The notes: generated from the sequence alone by a model not told the origin. DNA of 64,000 nucleotides from Microbacterium endophyticum (GCF_011047135.1 NZ_CP049255.1:1426001-1490000), one strand, 5' to 3'. Positions 28,113-40,813 are shown, numbered from the stretch's first letter. Made by a program: numbers and translations.

Positions 28113-28760
28113 TCACGCGCTCACGAGCGCGCGGACAACCCGGGTCGGCTCCTCGAGAACGCTCTCGCCTACGAGTTCAACACGAACGTCCTGAAGTCTC
28201 GCTCGCCGAATCTGTTTCTGCGCAGCTTCGATCTCTGTGGGAGAGTTCGCACCCTTGAAGAGAATAAGTTCTCCCCCTGGTCTGACCAAGGGTGCTGTGA
28301 GCGGAATAAGTGTGCGGAGAGCGCTAACCGCTCGAGCAGTCACCGCGTCGAAATCACGACCACCGGCCCACTCTTCCGCTCTGGCGCGCACGACTGTGGT
28401 GTTAGCGAGTTCCAACGAGTCGACCTGTTCTTGCAGCCAGATAACTCGTCGCTCCATGGGCTCAATAAGCGTGAACTCCGCGTCGGGTCTCGCGATAGCG
28501 AGAACGAGCCCGGGAAGACCCGCTCCAGAACCCACATCACCGACATGACCATTGAAGAGCGGCGCTGCAACAGCACAGTTCAAGATGTGCCGACTCCACA
28601 GACGCGGCAGCTCGAGTGGCCCAATGAGGCCACGCACTTCACCCTCCACCGAGAGACTCTCGACGAAACGACGTGCGACGTGAATATGCTCGCCGAATAT
28701 TTCCGCAGCGGCACTCGGTTCTTCTTCGATCATCGTGCCTGTTTCACGTGAAACATTCAC
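28113..28760 (-). CDS. rsmG: 16S rRNA (guanine527-N7)-methyltransferase RsmG
   Basis: The 215-residue methyltransferase modifies G527 of 16S rRNA using SAM. The SAM site is visible as VGSGAGLPGLVLAI near residues 71-84, and the layout matches RsmG/GidB. The GTG at 28760 overlaps the jag stop as GTGA. The start region contains a parS site, giving the N-terminal residues NVSRET. Loss of RsmG is known to give low-level streptomycin resistance in other bacteria. Confidence 0.96.
   Translation of the reverse strand: MNVSRETGTMIEEEPSAAAEIFGEHIHVARRFVESLSVEGEVRGLIGPLELPRLWSRHILNCAVAAPLFNGHVGDVGSGAGLPGLVLAIARPDAEFTLIEPMERRVIWLQEQVDSLELANTTVVRARAEEWAGGRDFDAVTARAVSALRTLIPLTAPLVRPGGELILFKGANSPTEIEAAQKQIRRARLQDVRVELVGESVLEEPTRVVRALVSA
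28740..28755. other. parS site 3 (perfect)
   Basis: A second perfect TGTTTCACGTGAAACA lies within codons 2-7 of rsmG, only a few bases from the jag stop. Confidence 0.95.
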
Positions 28761-29260
28761 GCGCGTCGGATGACCGTGTGCCTGTCAGCACCCTCGCCAT
28801 AAGACTCGGAGATCAACCCACGATCAGAGACGATGTCATGGATGAGCTTGCGCTCATAACTCGTCATCGCCGGCAATGATGCCTGAGTTGAACCTTCGTC
28901 GAGACGAGCGACAGCCCGGTCAACCAACGTCTCCAGCTCTCGCCGACGCACGTCGCGAGATCCAGCGATATCGAGGATCAGTCGTGAAAATTGATCAGTC
29001 TTATTCTGCACGGCAAGGCGCGTTAGTTCTTGAAGCGCCTGCACGGTATCCGGGTGTGAAAGCAGACGAATCGAATCGTCATCATCAGATTCGACCGACA
29101 CATAGGCTCGACCATTCTTCACGTCGAGAGCCATATCACCGCCGATGTCGGCAATATCCAAGAGTGCCTCGAGAAAATCGGCGGCGATGTCGCCTTCTTT
29201 TTCTAGATCAGAAACAGACGACTCGGTCGTGTCGGACTCCGCTGGGGATACCTGCGTCAT
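28757..29260 (-). CDS. jag: Jag/KhpB family RNA-binding protein
   Basis: A 167-residue protein with a KH-type domain in the first half and an R3H domain at the C-terminus (RKLIHDIVSD and the tail GADRHTVIRR). Jag/KhpB proteins bind RNA and influence cell elongation. It sits 12 bp after yidC, the normal place, and its stop overlaps the rsmG start. The N-terminal Jag domain seen in Firmicutes is absent, as usual in actinobacteria. Confidence 0.93.
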   Translation of the reverse strand: MTQVSPAESDTTESSVSDLEKEGDIAADFLEALLDIADIGGDMALDVKNGRAYVSVESDDDDSIRLLSHPDTVQALQELTRLAVQNKTDQFSRLILDIAGSRDVRRRELETLVDRAVARLDEGSTQASLPAMTSYERKLIHDIVSDRGLISESYGEGADRHTVIRRA

Positions 29261-29272
29261 GATGTCTCGCTC

Positions 29273-30346
29273 TCAGGATTTCTTCGAAGTGTCGGGGGAG
29301 TCAGGGCTCGACTTCGGAGCCGCTGTGCCACTCGGACGTGCGCCCTGCTTCTTCGCGCGTTGCTTGCTGACGGGTTGTTGACGCTTGGGCGCCGATGCGC
29401 GAGCGCGCTCAGCCTCTTCAAGAAGGCGCTGCTGCTCAGCCTGGTACTTCTCTAGCGGAATGACTTTACCTTTGGCGTCCACCGCTTTCCCCTTACGGGC
29501 AAGGCGCTCTTCGCGGGCCTTCGCTGCATCCGACCCCGGTGTGGGCATCTCGCGAATGACGATGAACTGCTGCACCATGGTCCAGATGTTGCTTGTGAAC
29601 CAGTAAATAACGACACCAAGTGGGAAGAAGACACCAGAGAACACGAAGCCCAACGGGAGGATAAAGAGCATGATGCGCTGCATCTGATACGCCTGGCCAG
29701 TCTTGGCTTCAGGCGAAAGGTTCTTAGAGATGATCTGGAGCTGCGTGAAGAACTGCGACGCAATCATCAAGACAACGAGTGTGATCAGAAGGATGACGGT
29801 ACCGGTGCCGTCGGGCTGTCCCCACGCCTCGACGAGAGTCGTGTGCATCGATGTAGTGCCGAAGAGCTTGGCGTCGTAAAACTCCTGGGTGAGCTCCGGA
29901 CTCAGGAGCCCGACACCACCCACGCCGCTTTCGGCGTGCTTCTTCACGTCGCTCAAGACGCTGTAGAGCGAGAAGAATATGGGCATCTGCACCAGCAGTG
30001 GCAAACAACTCGAAAGCGGTGTTGTTCCGTGCTTCTTGTAGAGAGCCATGGTCTCGCGACTCATCGCCTCGCGAGAGAGCTGATCCGTTTTGCCCTTGTA
30101 CTTCGCCTGGATCTTCTTCATCTCAGGCGCGAGTTCCATCATCTTGCGCTGACTCTTGATCTGCCGCACAAACAACGGAATGAGCGCCGCGCGAACCACG
30201 ATCACAAGACCAACGATGGCGAGAACCCAGGTGATTCCGGCGGCCTGAGGCATACCGAGGAAGGTCAAGACATAGTGCCAGGCAACCAGCACCATTTCGA
30301 CGAGCCACTTAAGCGGCCAGAGGACGTACCCCAACAGATCCGGCAA
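29273..30346 (-). CDS. yidC: Membrane protein insertase YidC
   Basis: The 357-residue YidC/Oxa1 insertase has a first membrane helix, a cytoplasmic hairpin rich in charged residues (KSQRKMMELAPEMKKIQAKY), and the helices following LSSCLPLLVQMPIFFSLY. The long basic C-terminal tail (about 275-357) probably contacts ribosomes. The start is a TTG at 30346 preceded by AAAGGAC. It follows yidD by 3 bp. Confidence 0.95.
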   Translation of the reverse strand: MPDLLGYVLWPLKWLVEMVLVAWHYVLTFLGMPQAAGITWVLAIVGLVIVVRAALIPLFVRQIKSQRKMMELAPEMKKIQAKYKGKTDQLSREAMSRETMALYKKHGTTPLSSCLPLLVQMPIFFSLYSVLSDVKKHAESGVGGVGLLSPELTQEFYDAKLFGTTSMHTTLVEAWGQPDGTGTVILLITLVVLMIASQFFTQLQIISKNLSPEAKTGQAYQMQRIMLFILPLGFVFSGVFFPLGVVIYWFTSNIWTMVQQFIVIREMPTPGSDAAKAREERLARKGKAVDAKGKVIPLEKYQAEQQRLLEEAERARASAPKRQQPVSKQRAKKQGARPSGTAAPKSSPDSPDTSKKS

Positions 30347-30349
30347 GGA

Positions 30350-30709
30350 TCAGTCCTTTCTCGCAGTCGGCACGACGAATCCGTGCCGCGTTAGTTCATA
30401 TCGGTAGCGAGGTTTCAACGGCACATCATCGATACCGCCCTCCGCCCACGGATGGCAGCGCGCGATACGGGCTGCCGCCATGATGGAACCCTTCAGTGCA
30501 CCGTGCTGTTGAACCGAGCCGACAGCATAGGCAGAACACGACGGATAGTACTTACATACATCGCCGTATGTATGAGAAATCGTCGCGCGGTATCCATGTA
30601 GAAAGCCAAGAAGCACGTTACGTGGAAGAAGTGGAAGAGATTGCGGAACTCGCGATGCAGAAAGTTTCGCTTCCCCCGTTGCCGACATCGGAAGTGTCGA
30701 AGAACTCAT
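30350..30709 (-). CDS. yidD: Membrane protein insertion efficiency factor YidD
   Basis: A 119-residue YidD with an amphipathic N-terminal part and the cysteine-containing core KYYPSCSAYAVGSVQQHGA followed by ARIARCHPWAEGGIDDVP. It helps YidC-dependent insertion. The ATG at 30709 overlaps the rnpA stop and follows GGAGAG; the open frame extends further upstream into rnpA but without family similarity. Confidence 0.93.
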   Translation of the reverse strand: MSSSTLPMSATGEAKLSASRVPQSLPLLPRNVLLGFLHGYRATISHTYGDVCKYYPSCSAYAVGSVQQHGALKGSIMAAARIARCHPWAEGGIDDVPLKPRYRYELTRHGFVVPTARKD

Positions 30710-31041
30710 GCTGCTCTCCGCTCGAGAGAAGACATTACTTCGCTCTCCAACGACGCAAAACTGGCTTTTGCTGCTGAAGGCAATGCACGAATGACGACTT
30801 CTGATCCGGCTCGCACGTGCGGGAGCGCACTGAGACACACAGCCTTCAACCGCCGACGAACACGGTTACGCGTGACGGCGGAACCAACCTGTTTGCTGAC
30901 GATGAAGCCAAACCTCGGGCTCGTAGAAGCTTCACGCGATACGACGTAGGTAATCGTATGCGCGCCAGAAGCCCGGGCACCGCGACGGACGACGGCCTTG
31001 TAATCCGCGCCGTCGGTAAGTCGGTTCGGCTTGGCCAGCAC
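30706..31041 (-). CDS. rnpA: Ribonuclease P protein component
   Basis: The 111-residue basic protein carries the RnpA motif in RFGFIVSKQVGSAVTRNRVRR split across residues 43-63. It assists the catalytic RNase P RNA in maturing tRNA 5' ends. It lies 8 bp after rpmH. Confidence 0.95.
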   Translation of the reverse strand: MLAKPNRLTDGADYKAVVRRGARASGAHTITYVVSREASTSPRFGFIVSKQVGSAVTRNRVRRRLKAVCLSALPHVRAGSEVVIRALPSAAKASFASLESEVMSSLERRAA

Positions 31042-31049
31042 GCGCTAGA

Positions 31050-31187
31050 TCAAGCCGAGAGCTCGGTGCGCCCCTTGGAGCGACGAGCAGAAAGGATGCC
31101 GCGGCCGGCACGAGTGCGCATGCGGGCACGGAAGCCGTGCTTCTTGGCACGACGACGGATGTTGGGCTGAAATGTGCGCTTGGTCAT
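31050..31187 (-). CDS. rpmH: 50S ribosomal protein L34
   Basis: A 45-residue, highly basic protein beginning [19 protein letters not shown] with the conserved RTRAGR and [10 protein letters not shown]. The ATG is at 31187 after a GGAGTGATCC ribosome site. It heads the leftward rpmH-rnpA-yidD-yidC-jag-rsmG operon. Confidence 0.97.
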   Translation of the reverse strand: MTKRTFQPNIRRRAKKHGFRARMRTRAGRGILSARRSKGRTELSA

Positions 31188-31485
31188 AGGATCACTCCGG
31201 ATCGGTTTATCACCGGAACGCTTCAGACCGGTGACAGGAAAACGGGACTGCCTCAAGGGCATAAGTCAACCGACTAAGACTACGACGCCGATCCCCAGAA
31301 CTCAAACCGAATGCAGAAGTTGTCATTATCCACAGGGCTTTGTCAGGCCTTGGAAGTGACACGCCCCCGGATCTACAGTGGAGTTTGCCCCAGCGCCACT
31401 CGCTGGCTAGCGTAGCTCCGGCAGTTTTCCACAGGTTAGCTGCCCGCCCCACAAGGGCTCCGAATCGACTTCACACGGGGAAAAT
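31188..31485. promoter_or_regulatory. Divergent control region between rpmH and dnaA
   Basis: This 298-bp gap carries promoters in both directions; I could not fix their boxes. It holds a perfect DnaA box TTATCCACA at 31326-31334 and a one-mismatch copy TTTTCCACA at 31425-31433, consistent with DnaA control of its own gene. No small gene is evident. Confidence 0.7.
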
Positions 31486-32910
31486 ATGACACAGCACGAC
31501 ACGCCGGATGTCCCCGTCTGGAACGACGTGCTCGACGTACTCGTCGACGACGTTCGCATCACTCCGCAGATGCAGGGTTTTCTTAGTCTTGCTGTGCCTC
31601 AGGGCGTCATGGCTGGCACGCTCTATCTCGACGTACCCAACGAGCTCACAGCCGCCCAGTTCAATAAGCGCATGCGCGCAGCAATCATGGAGGCGCTGGC
31701 TCACGTCGAGAGTGAGCCGGAGGCTTCCACATTTCGCACAGTCGTTAACCCGGAACTCGCGGACGCCCATTTGCACGCCCCTTCGCACGTCTCAACCGCC
31801 CCGAATGTGCTTCCTCTCGCGAATCGCGTTCCGTTGGAAGAACCCATCGAGCCGCCGAGCACCGGCGCCAATCGCAGCGACACCCGTCTGAACGCGAAAT
31901 ACTCGTTCGACAACTTCGTGATCGGACAGTCCAACCGGTTCGCACACGCGGCCGCCGTCGCGGTTGCCGAAGCGCCGGCCAAGGCGTACAACCCGTTGTT
32001 CATCTACGGCGACTCGGGGTTGGGTAAAACTCACCTTCTTCATGCGATCGGCGACTACGCGCTCAGCCTCTATGCCGGTATTCGCGTTCGATATGTCTCG
32101 AGCGAAGAATTCACTAACGACTTCATCAACTCGATTGCGAACAACCGGGGCTCCGCGTTTCAGGCTCGCTACCGCGATGTCGACATTCTCATGATCGATG
32201 ACATCCAGTTCTTGCAGGGCAAGGCCGAGACTCAGGAAGCCTTTTTCCATACCTTCAACACCCTGCATGATCATGACAAGCAGGTCGTCATCACCAGTGA
32301 TGTTCCCCCTAAACATCTCACCGGCTTCGAAGATCGCATGCGGAGCCGATTCGAGTGGGGCCTCATCACAGATGTCCAAGCACCCGACCTCGAAACTCGT
32401 ATCGCCATCCTGAGAAAAAAGGCTCAGAGCGAGCGTCTGCAGATCCCCGATGAAGTACTCGAGTACATAGCAACAGTGGTTTCTTCAAATATCCGAGAGC
32501 TGGAAGGTGCGCTCATCCGGGTATCAGCGTTCGCGAGCCTCAATCGGTCAGATCTCGATATTTCCCTCGCACAGCAAGTGTTGCGCGACATCATCGATCA
32601 AGATGACTCCAACGTCATCTCGCCAACGGACATCATCACTGCGACCGCACAGTACTTCAAGCTCTCCGTCGACGACCTCTACGGTTCAAGCCGGTCCCAA
32701 GCAATAGCCATAGCGCGGCAGATCGCCATGTACCTCTGTAGAGAGCGCACCAGCCTCTCGCTCCCGAAAATCGGTCAGCTGTTCGGCAACCGCGATCACA
32801 CGACGGTCATGTACGCCTATAAAAAGATCAGCGATCTCATGAAAGAGCGACGCTCGATCTACAACCAGGTGACCGAAATCACTGCTCAGCTCGGGCGAAA
32901 CGCCCGGTAA
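31486..32910 (+). CDS. dnaA: Chromosomal replication initiator protein DnaA
   Basis: The 474-residue AAA+ initiator binds DnaA boxes and opens oriC. Domain I covers about residues 1-80, a variable linker follows, then the AAA+ core with Walker [10 protein letters not shown] (about 175-183) and Walker [11 protein letters not shown]. Domain IV has the DNA-binding signature [15 protein letters not shown] near the end. The ATG at 31486 follows GGGGAAA. DnaA boxes lie on both sides of the gene. Confidence 0.98.
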   Translation: MTQHDTPDVPVWNDVLDVLVDDVRITPQMQGFLSLAVPQGVMAGTLYLDVPNELTAAQFNKRMRAAIMEALAHVESEPEASTFRTVVNPELADAHLHAPSHVSTAPNVLPLANRVPLEEPIEPPSTGANRSDTRLNAKYSFDNFVIGQSNRFAHAAAVAVAEAPAKAYNPLFIYGDSGLGKTHLLHAIGDYALSLYAGIRVRYVSSEEFTNDFINSIANNRGSAFQARYRDVDILMIDDIQFLQGKAETQEAFFHTFNTLHDHDKQVVITSDVPPKHLTGFEDRMRSRFEWGLITDVQAPDLETRIAILRKKAQSERLQIPDEVLEYIATVVSSNIRELEGALIRVSAFASLNRSDLDISLAQQVLRDIIDQDDSNVISPTDIITATAQYFKLSVDDLYGSSRSQAIAIARQIAMYLCRERTSLSLPKIGQLFGNRDHTTVMYAYKKISDLMKERRSIYNQVTEITAQLGRNAR

Positions 32911-33259
32911 TCGCGTTTTCCCACAGTGTGGATAACTTGTGGAGAACTCCGAAAGGCTGCGGACAAATTGTTCAACTGCAGACCGGACCCTGTGGATGAA
33001 CCAAGGTATTCGCATCCGAGTGTTCGACAACGATGGATGACTTCACGCAGCGATTCCACAACTCACATGAATGTAGTTCCCAATGCAGAACAAGCATCCC
33101 CAGAGTTATCCACATTATCCACAGGTGTTAACACCATGACAGATCTCTCTCTATTGAAAGCTGATGCAATCACCTTCACCGTTTCGTGCCACCTCGCACA
33201 GAAGCGAACAACAACGGCACTAGCATGAGAGAGCCCAACTCGACGTCAAGGGAGAGCCC
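32911..33259. other. oriC: Probable origin of replication (oriC)
   Basis: The 349-bp gap between dnaA and dnaN carries perfect DnaA boxes at 32927-32935 (TGTGGATAA), 33106-33114 and 33115-33123 (TTATCCACA, directly adjacent), plus one-mismatch copies at 32938-32946 and 32991-32999. The position is typical for actinobacterial origins and coding direction flips at dnaA. The dnaN promoter must also lie here. Confidence 0.88.
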
Positions 33260-34408
33260 GTGAGGTTTCAGGTAAATCGCGATGTCTTCAGCGACGCCGT
33301 ATCGTTCGTTGTCAAGCTATTGCCCCAGCGCAATCCGCAGCCGATTCTGGCCGGAGTTCTGATCGAAGCCGGATCCAACGGTCTGTCGCTCGCAGCTTTC
33401 GACTACGAAGCGTCAGCGCGTACGACGATCGACGCGACTGTCGATGAGCCAGGCACGATTCTCGTCCACGGCCGGCTGCTGTCGGATATTGCTAATCGTC
33501 TTCCGAATGCACCGATCGAGGTTGCCACGGGAGACGACGGAATTGTTCTCACTTGCGGGTCAGCACGTTTCACGCTCTCTTCGATGCCTGTCCAGGAATA
33601 CCCTGCGATCCCTGATGTGGCCGCCGAGACCGGTGTGGTTCCTGCAGAGGACTTCGCCACTGCTATTTCGCAGGTCGCGTTTGCTGCATCGCGCGATGAT
33701 GTCACGCCGGTACTCACGGGTGTCCAGCTTGAAGTTACCGGTAATCGGTTGAGCCTTGTCGCCACAGACCGTTATCGCGTCGCGCTCCGTGAGATTCCGT
33801 GGGACGGCCCGGCGTCCGACGAGAACAGCACGATGACGGCGCTCGTTCCAGCGCGCACGCTGCAAGAAGTCGGAAAGACTTTTGCGCACGGGGGCAACAT
33901 ATCGATCTCGTTCTCCGGTGCCGGAGACCGCGAGATAATCGCGTTCACATCGGCAAATAAGACCGTTACCTCTCTCCTGATCAAGGGCAATTTCCCGCCG
34001 GTACGGCGTCTTTTCCCTGAGCAGACCGAGCACCACGCAGTCGTCAATACGGCTGAACTTGCTGAAGCGGTACGCCGTGTATCACTCGTACTCGACCGCG
34101 CAGCGCCGCTTCGTTTCACGTTCACGCCCGAATCAGTGTCGATGGACGCCGCCGGAACTGAGCAGGCCCGTGCGACCGAGTCCGTGGACTCCACCTTGAT
34201 CGGTGAGGATGTCACGCTCGGGCTTAATCCGCAGTATCTACTCGAGTCTCTGAGCGCTGTACGGAGCGAGTTCGCTCGGGTGACATTCACCTCGAGTGAT
34301 AACGCGAACAAGCTGAGTCCCGTCCTCGTCACTCCACAGACGTCTGTGGATAAGTCAGGCGAAGACACATTCAAGTACCTGTTGCAGCCAAATCTTCTGC
34401 TGCGCTAA
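33260..34408 (+). CDS. dnaN: DNA polymerase III beta subunit (sliding clamp)
   Basis: The 382-residue ring-forming clamp tethers polymerase III to DNA and serves as a docking platform for repair proteins, probably including the NucS encoded at 59780-60475. The three repeated clamp domains are recognisable from length and the conserved VPARTLQEVGKTF and PVRRLFPEQ. It starts with GTG at 33260 after GGGAGAG. A perfect DnaA box (34345-34353) lies inside its 3' end. Confidence 0.97.
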   Translation: MRFQVNRDVFSDAVSFVVKLLPQRNPQPILAGVLIEAGSNGLSLAAFDYEASARTTIDATVDEPGTILVHGRLLSDIANRLPNAPIEVATGDDGIVLTCGSARFTLSSMPVQEYPAIPDVAAETGVVPAEDFATAISQVAFAASRDDVTPVLTGVQLEVTGNRLSLVATDRYRVALREIPWDGPASDENSTMTALVPARTLQEVGKTFAHGGNISISFSGAGDREIIAFTSANKTVTSLLIKGNFPPVRRLFPEQTEHHAVVNTAELAEAVRRVSLVLDRAAPLRFTFTPESVSMDAAGTEQARATESVDSTLIGEDVTLGLNPQYLLESLSAVRSEFARVTFTSSDNANKLSPVLVTPQTSVDKSGEDTFKYLLQPNLLLR

Positions 34409-34444
34409 TTCCCCAGCGTCGGTGGCGCTCTTTAGGGTTTTGAA

Positions 34445-35590
34445 GTGATCGTCGAAAGGTTGACTCTGACGGACTTCCGTAACTACACGGAAGCCGACGT
34501 TGAGCTGCGCCCCGGACCGAATGTGTTTGTCGGGAGCAACGGCCAAGGAAAAACGAACCTGGTCGAGGCGATCGCCTTCTTTGCAACACTCGGATCCCAC
34601 CGCGTCTCACTTGATGGGCCCATGGTTCGAGATGGCGCTGATGCTGCCATCGTGCGGGCTCGCTTGGGACACGGCGAGCGTCAAATTTCGCTTGACGTGC
34701 AAATCAATAAAACGGGCTCAAACAAAGCTCGCGTCAATGGTGCACCTGTCAAAACATCGGAACTACCGCGGTACGCGCAGGTCGTCCTTTTCGCGCCGGA
34801 AGACCTCAATATCGTTCGCGGTGATCCATCAGCTCGCCGACGGTTCGCCGATCAGCTTCTCATCCAGCGCACGCCACGGCTCGCTTCCGTTCTCTCCGAT
34901 TATGAGCGTGTCGTAAAACAGCGCACGGCCCTGTTGAAGTCCGCCCGTGCCCGGGGACTGCGCGCAGAGTCGCTCACAACCCTCGATGTGTGGGACGACA
35001 AACTTGTTTCTCTCGGTACTCAGGTAATAAACGCTCGTGCCGAGATGACGGCTGCTCTCGCTCTCCCCCTCACTTCGGCGTATGCCGCAATTGCCGGAGC
35101 AGATCACAACCCGACGGCGTCGTGGAACCTATCGGTCCATGGAGAGACCGAAGTTTCCCTCGAAAGTGCGCTGAGTGTAGGGCCCACCGAAGCAGCGTTT
35201 CGAGGTGCATTGCGGGAACGTCGTGCCGCGGAACTTGAGAGAGGTGTCACGCTCGTCGGGCCCCATCGTGATGACCTGATATTGAGTATTCGAAACTTAC
35301 CCGTCAAGGGATACGCCTCCCATGGAGAATCATGGTCGGTCGCGCTCGCGTTGCGCTTAGCATCCGCCGAGCTTCTCCGCGCCGACTCTCGACTCGGTGA
35401 TCCGGTACTGATTCTCGACGACGTGTTTGCTGAACTCGATGTGCAGCGACGTGCCCGACTGGCCCAACTCGTCGGCGCCTACGAGCAGGTCATCGTTACC
35501 GCTGCTGTTGAGGCAGATGTTCCGTCAGCACTACGGGCACATACGGTTCGAGTCGACGCTGGTCGCATCGTGGGCATTGCTGATGAGTGA
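34445..35590 (+). CDS. recF: DNA replication and repair protein RecF
   Basis: The 381-residue SMC-like ATPase helps RecA load at gaps. Walker A is GSNGQGKTN near residues 30-38 and the ABC-like C-terminal part shows DDVFAELD. The start is GTG at 34445, 36 bp after dnaN. Its last 8 bases overlap the dciA-like gene. Confidence 0.96.
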   Translation: MIVERLTLTDFRNYTEADVELRPGPNVFVGSNGQGKTNLVEAIAFFATLGSHRVSLDGPMVRDGADAAIVRARLGHGERQISLDVQINKTGSNKARVNGAPVKTSELPRYAQVVLFAPEDLNIVRGDPSARRRFADQLLIQRTPRLASVLSDYERVVKQRTALLKSARARGLRAESLTTLDVWDDKLVSLGTQVINARAEMTAALALPLTSAYAAIAGADHNPTASWNLSVHGETEVSLESALSVGPTEAAFRGALRERRAAELERGVTLVGPHRDDLILSIRNLPVKGYASHGESWSVALALRLASAELLRADSRLGDPVLILDDVFAELDVQRRARLAQLVGAYEQVIVTAAVEADVPSALRAHTVRVDAGRIVGIADE

Positions 35591-36071
35591 CGCCGAATCC
35601 ATCCCAGAAACGATCGCCACGTATCTGAGGCTGCGCGGTCTGCAGCCGTCAGCGCGGGCGAAACGGCGACGGCGACGCAATCCAGAAGATGATGAGCACG
35701 GGCCATTCACCGCAGGTCGCGACCCGCACGGGGTGGGAGATGTACTCGCGACACTCACGCGCGAAGCCGGATGGGAACCGCAACTGGCTCGTGAAGACAT
35801 CGTGCTGCAGTGGGCTGACGTCGCCGGCGGAGATACGGCTAGGCACACGCGACCCGTTGGACTCAATGACGGGACGCTCGCGGTTCAGTGTGACTCCACG
35901 GCGTGGGCAAAGCAGTTGCAATTGATGCGGTCTCAAATCCTCACCGAACTCATTCGCCGGTTCCCTGACGCGGGTGTGGAATCTATCCGCTTCATCGGCC
36001 CTGACGTCCCCTCCTGGAAATGGGGTCCCAGAACGGTTTCAGGGCGTGGTCCGCGAGATACCTATGGGTAA
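35583..36071 (+). CDS. dciA: DUF721 family protein, DciA-like replicative helicase loader
   Basis: The 162-residue protein has a basic N-terminal linker (KRRRRRNPED) and a C-terminal DUF721/DciA domain with the KH-like fold signature CDSTAWAKQLQLMRSQIL. DciA proteins load or assist DnaB in bacteria without DnaC/DnaI, and the mycobacterial homologue Rv0004 holds the same place between recF and gyrB. The ATG at 35583 overlaps the recF end. Role assignment is by family and position. Confidence 0.85.
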   Translation: MSDAESIPETIATYLRLRGLQPSARAKRRRRRNPEDDEHGPFTAGRDPHGVGDVLATLTREAGWEPQLAREDIVLQWADVAGGDTARHTRPVGLNDGTLAVQCDSTAWAKQLQLMRSQILTELIRRFPDAGVESIRFIGPDVPSWKWGPRTVSGRGPRDTYG

Positions 36072-36134
36072 ACCGTCTTCCGTCTTGGGTAAATAGATTT
36101 CATCGCGTCACAGGACCGCACAATGCCGCGGTAA

Positions 36135-38231
<2,097 letters not shown>

Positions 38232-38260
38232 TCGAGCAGCGACAGAACTGAGAACGAGAT

Positions 38261-40813
38261 ATGGCTGACGAAGAGCGCCCCGAGCCCATTCACAACCACG
38301 GAAATATCGACCAGGTCGATCTCCAAGCTGAGATGCAGCGGAGCTATCTCGACTACGCGATGAGTGTCATCGTTGGTCGAGCGCTCCCGCGCGTAGAAGA
38401 TGGTTTGAAGCCCGTGCACCGCCGCGTGATCTACGGAATGTACGACGGTGGCTTCCGGCCCGATAAGTCATTCTCGAAGTGCGCGCGCGTTGTCGGAGAA
38501 GTGATGGGGCAGTATCACCCGCACGGTGACTCTCCCATCTACGACGCACTCGTACGTCTCGTACAACCTTGGTCGCTGCGGTATCCGCTCGCGCTGGGAC
38601 AGGGAAACTTCGGCTCCCCCGGTAACCAGGGCGCCGCGGCTCCTCGTTACACCGAGACCAAGATGGCTCCACTCGCGCTCGAGATGGTGCGCGACATCGA
38701 AGAAGACACCGTCGATTTTGAAGACAACTACGACGGTCAGACGCAGGAGCCGGTCGTACTTCCGGCGCGTTTCCCGAACCTTCTGGTCAATGGGTCTGTG
38801 GGAATCGCTGTCGGAATGGCAACGAACATTCCGCCCCACAACCTTCGGGAAGTCTCGAACGGTGCGCTGTGGGCTCTCGAAAACCCGGATGCCTCGCGTC
38901 AAGAGCTGCTTGAAGCTCTGATGGCGCGGATTCCGGGGCCGGACTTCCCTACCGGTGCGCAGATTCTCGGCGTGCGCGGCGTCCGTGAGGCATATCGCAC
39001 GGGCCGCGGTTCGATCACCATGCGCGCCGTCGTCAATGTGGAAGAGCTCCAGGGCAGAAACTGCCTCGTTATCACCGAGCTCCCGTATCAGGTCAACCCC
39101 GATAACGTCGCGGTCAAGATCAGTGATCTTGCTCGCGAAGGTAAGATCACGGGCATCGCTGACATTCGCGATGAGACATCAGACCGTACGGGTCAGCGCC
39201 TGGTGATTGTCCTGAAGCGTGACGCTGTCGCGAAGGTTGTTCTCAACAACCTGTACAAGCACACGCAGCTGCAGGAGAACTTCGGCGCGAACATGCTCGC
39301 CATCGTTGATGGCGTCCCCCGAACCCTCCCCCTCGACGGCTTCATCTCGCACTGGATCACGCACCAGATCACGGTCATCGTCCGGCGCACGACATATCGT
39401 CTGCGCAAGGCAGAAGAACGTATGCACATCTTGCGCGCGTACCTCAAGGCTCTTGATGCGCTCGACGAGGTCATTGCCCTCATCCGGCGCTCCCCCACGG
39501 TCGACGAGGCTCGAACCGGGCTGAAGAGCCTGCTTGAGATCGACGAGATTCAGGCCGATGCGATTCTGGCAATGCAACTTCGTCGTCTGGCAGCCCTCGA
39601 GCGCCAGAAGATCATCGATGAGGCTACGGACCTCGAGGCGCAGATCGCTGACTTCCAAGCCATCTTGGCTGATCCGGAGCGGCAGCGATCGATTGTCCGA
39701 GAAGAGCTGAGCGAGATCGTCGCGAAGTTCGGAGATGATCGTCGTACCGAGATCATGCCTGGTTTCGACGGTGACATGTCGATCGAAGATCTCATCCCTG
39801 AGGAAGAGATGGTGTTGACCGTCACGCGTGACGGCTACATCAAGAGGACACGCAGCGACAACTACCGCTCACAACACCGTGGCGGCCGTGGCGTCAAGGG
39901 CGCTCAGTTGCGTTCTGACGACGTTGTGGAGCACTTTTTCGTCACGACAACACACCACTGGTTGCTGTTCTTCACCAACCGCGGACGCGTCTACCGTGCC
40001 AAGACCTATGAGGTGCCAGAGGCTGGGCGCGATGCCAAGGGTCAGCATGTCGCTAACTTGCTCGCACTGCAGCCCGATGAAGAGATCGCGCAGATCCTCG
40101 ATATTCGAGACTACGAGGTTGCACCGTACCTGGTTCTTGCGACCAGGGGCGGTCTCGTGAAGAAGACACGCCTGACCGAATACGACACGAACCGGCAGGG
40201 CGGAGTCATAGCGATCCGCCTGCGCGAGGGTGACGAAGTTACGAGTGCCCTTCTTGTCGACGAGGGAGATGACGTATTCCTGATCAGCCGCCACGGCATG
40301 TCTCTGCGCTTTACGGCGACGGACGAGTCGCTTCGGCCGATGGGACGCGCAACCGAAGGCGTCAAGGGAATGTCGTTCCGCAATGATGACTCGCTGCTGT
40401 CGGCGTCGGTTGTCTCCGAAAATGGATTCGTCTTTGTCGTCACCGAAGGTGGGTACGCAAAACGCACGTCTGTTGACCAATATCGCACGCAGAGCCGCGG
40501 TGGCTTGGGGATTAAAGTCGCACGTTTGAATGATGATCGCGGCAACCTTGCCGGCGGTTTGATCGCTGCTGCAGAGGACGAGGTCTTGGTGGTTCTTGGC
40601 AGCGGCAAGGTGGTACGCTCTGCCGTGGCTGAGGTGCCAGCGAAGGGACGCGACACGATGGGTGTTGTTTTTGCCCGAGTCGGTGCAAATGACAAGATCA
40701 TTGCCATCGCACGGAACTCTGAGCGTGGTCTCGCTGATGAATCTCAGCCTTCAGCCGAGGAAGGCGCAACGGACGCCACCGATCCCATCCCCGAGGAAAG
40801 CACTGACGAATGA
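38261..40813 (+). CDS. gyrA: DNA gyrase subunit A
   Basis: The 850-residue breakage-reunion subunit carries the catalytic tyrosine Y130 in PRYTET and beta-propeller repeats in the C-terminal third, with a gyrase-box-like stretch around [12 protein letters not shown]. The quinolone-determining region reads [10 protein letters not shown], with the Ser and Asp that usually accompany susceptibility. It lies 29 bp after gyrB and overlaps the next gene by 4 bases. Confidence 0.98.
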   Translation: MADEERPEPIHNHGNIDQVDLQAEMQRSYLDYAMSVIVGRALPRVEDGLKPVHRRVIYGMYDGGFRPDKSFSKCARVVGEVMGQYHPHGDSPIYDALVRLVQPWSLRYPLALGQGNFGSPGNQGAAAPRYTETKMAPLALEMVRDIEEDTVDFEDNYDGQTQEPVVLPARFPNLLVNGSVGIAVGMATNIPPHNLREVSNGALWALENPDASRQELLEALMARIPGPDFPTGAQILGVRGVREAYRTGRGSITMRAVVNVEELQGRNCLVITELPYQVNPDNVAVKISDLAREGKITGIADIRDETSDRTGQRLVIVLKRDAVAKVVLNNLYKHTQLQENFGANMLAIVDGVPRTLPLDGFISHWITHQITVIVRRTTYRLRKAEERMHILRAYLKALDALDEVIALIRRSPTVDEARTGLKSLLEIDEIQADAILAMQLRRLAALERQKIIDEATDLEAQIADFQAILADPERQRSIVREELSEIVAKFGDDRRTEIMPGFDGDMSIEDLIPEEEMVLTVTRDGYIKRTRSDNYRSQHRGGRGVKGAQLRSDDVVEHFFVTTTHHWLLFFTNRGRVYRAKTYEVPEAGRDAKGQHVANLLALQPDEEIAQILDIRDYEVAPYLVLATRGGLVKKTRLTEYDTNRQGGVIAIRLREGDEVTSALLVDEGDDVFLISRHGMSLRFTATDESLRPMGRATEGVKGMSFRNDDSLLSASVVSENGFVFVVTEGGYAKRTSVDQYRTQSRGGLGIKVARLNDDRGNLAGGLIAAAEDEVLVVLGSGKVVRSAVAEVPAKGRDTMGVVFARVGANDKIIAIARNSERGLADESQPSAEEGATDATDPIPEESTDE

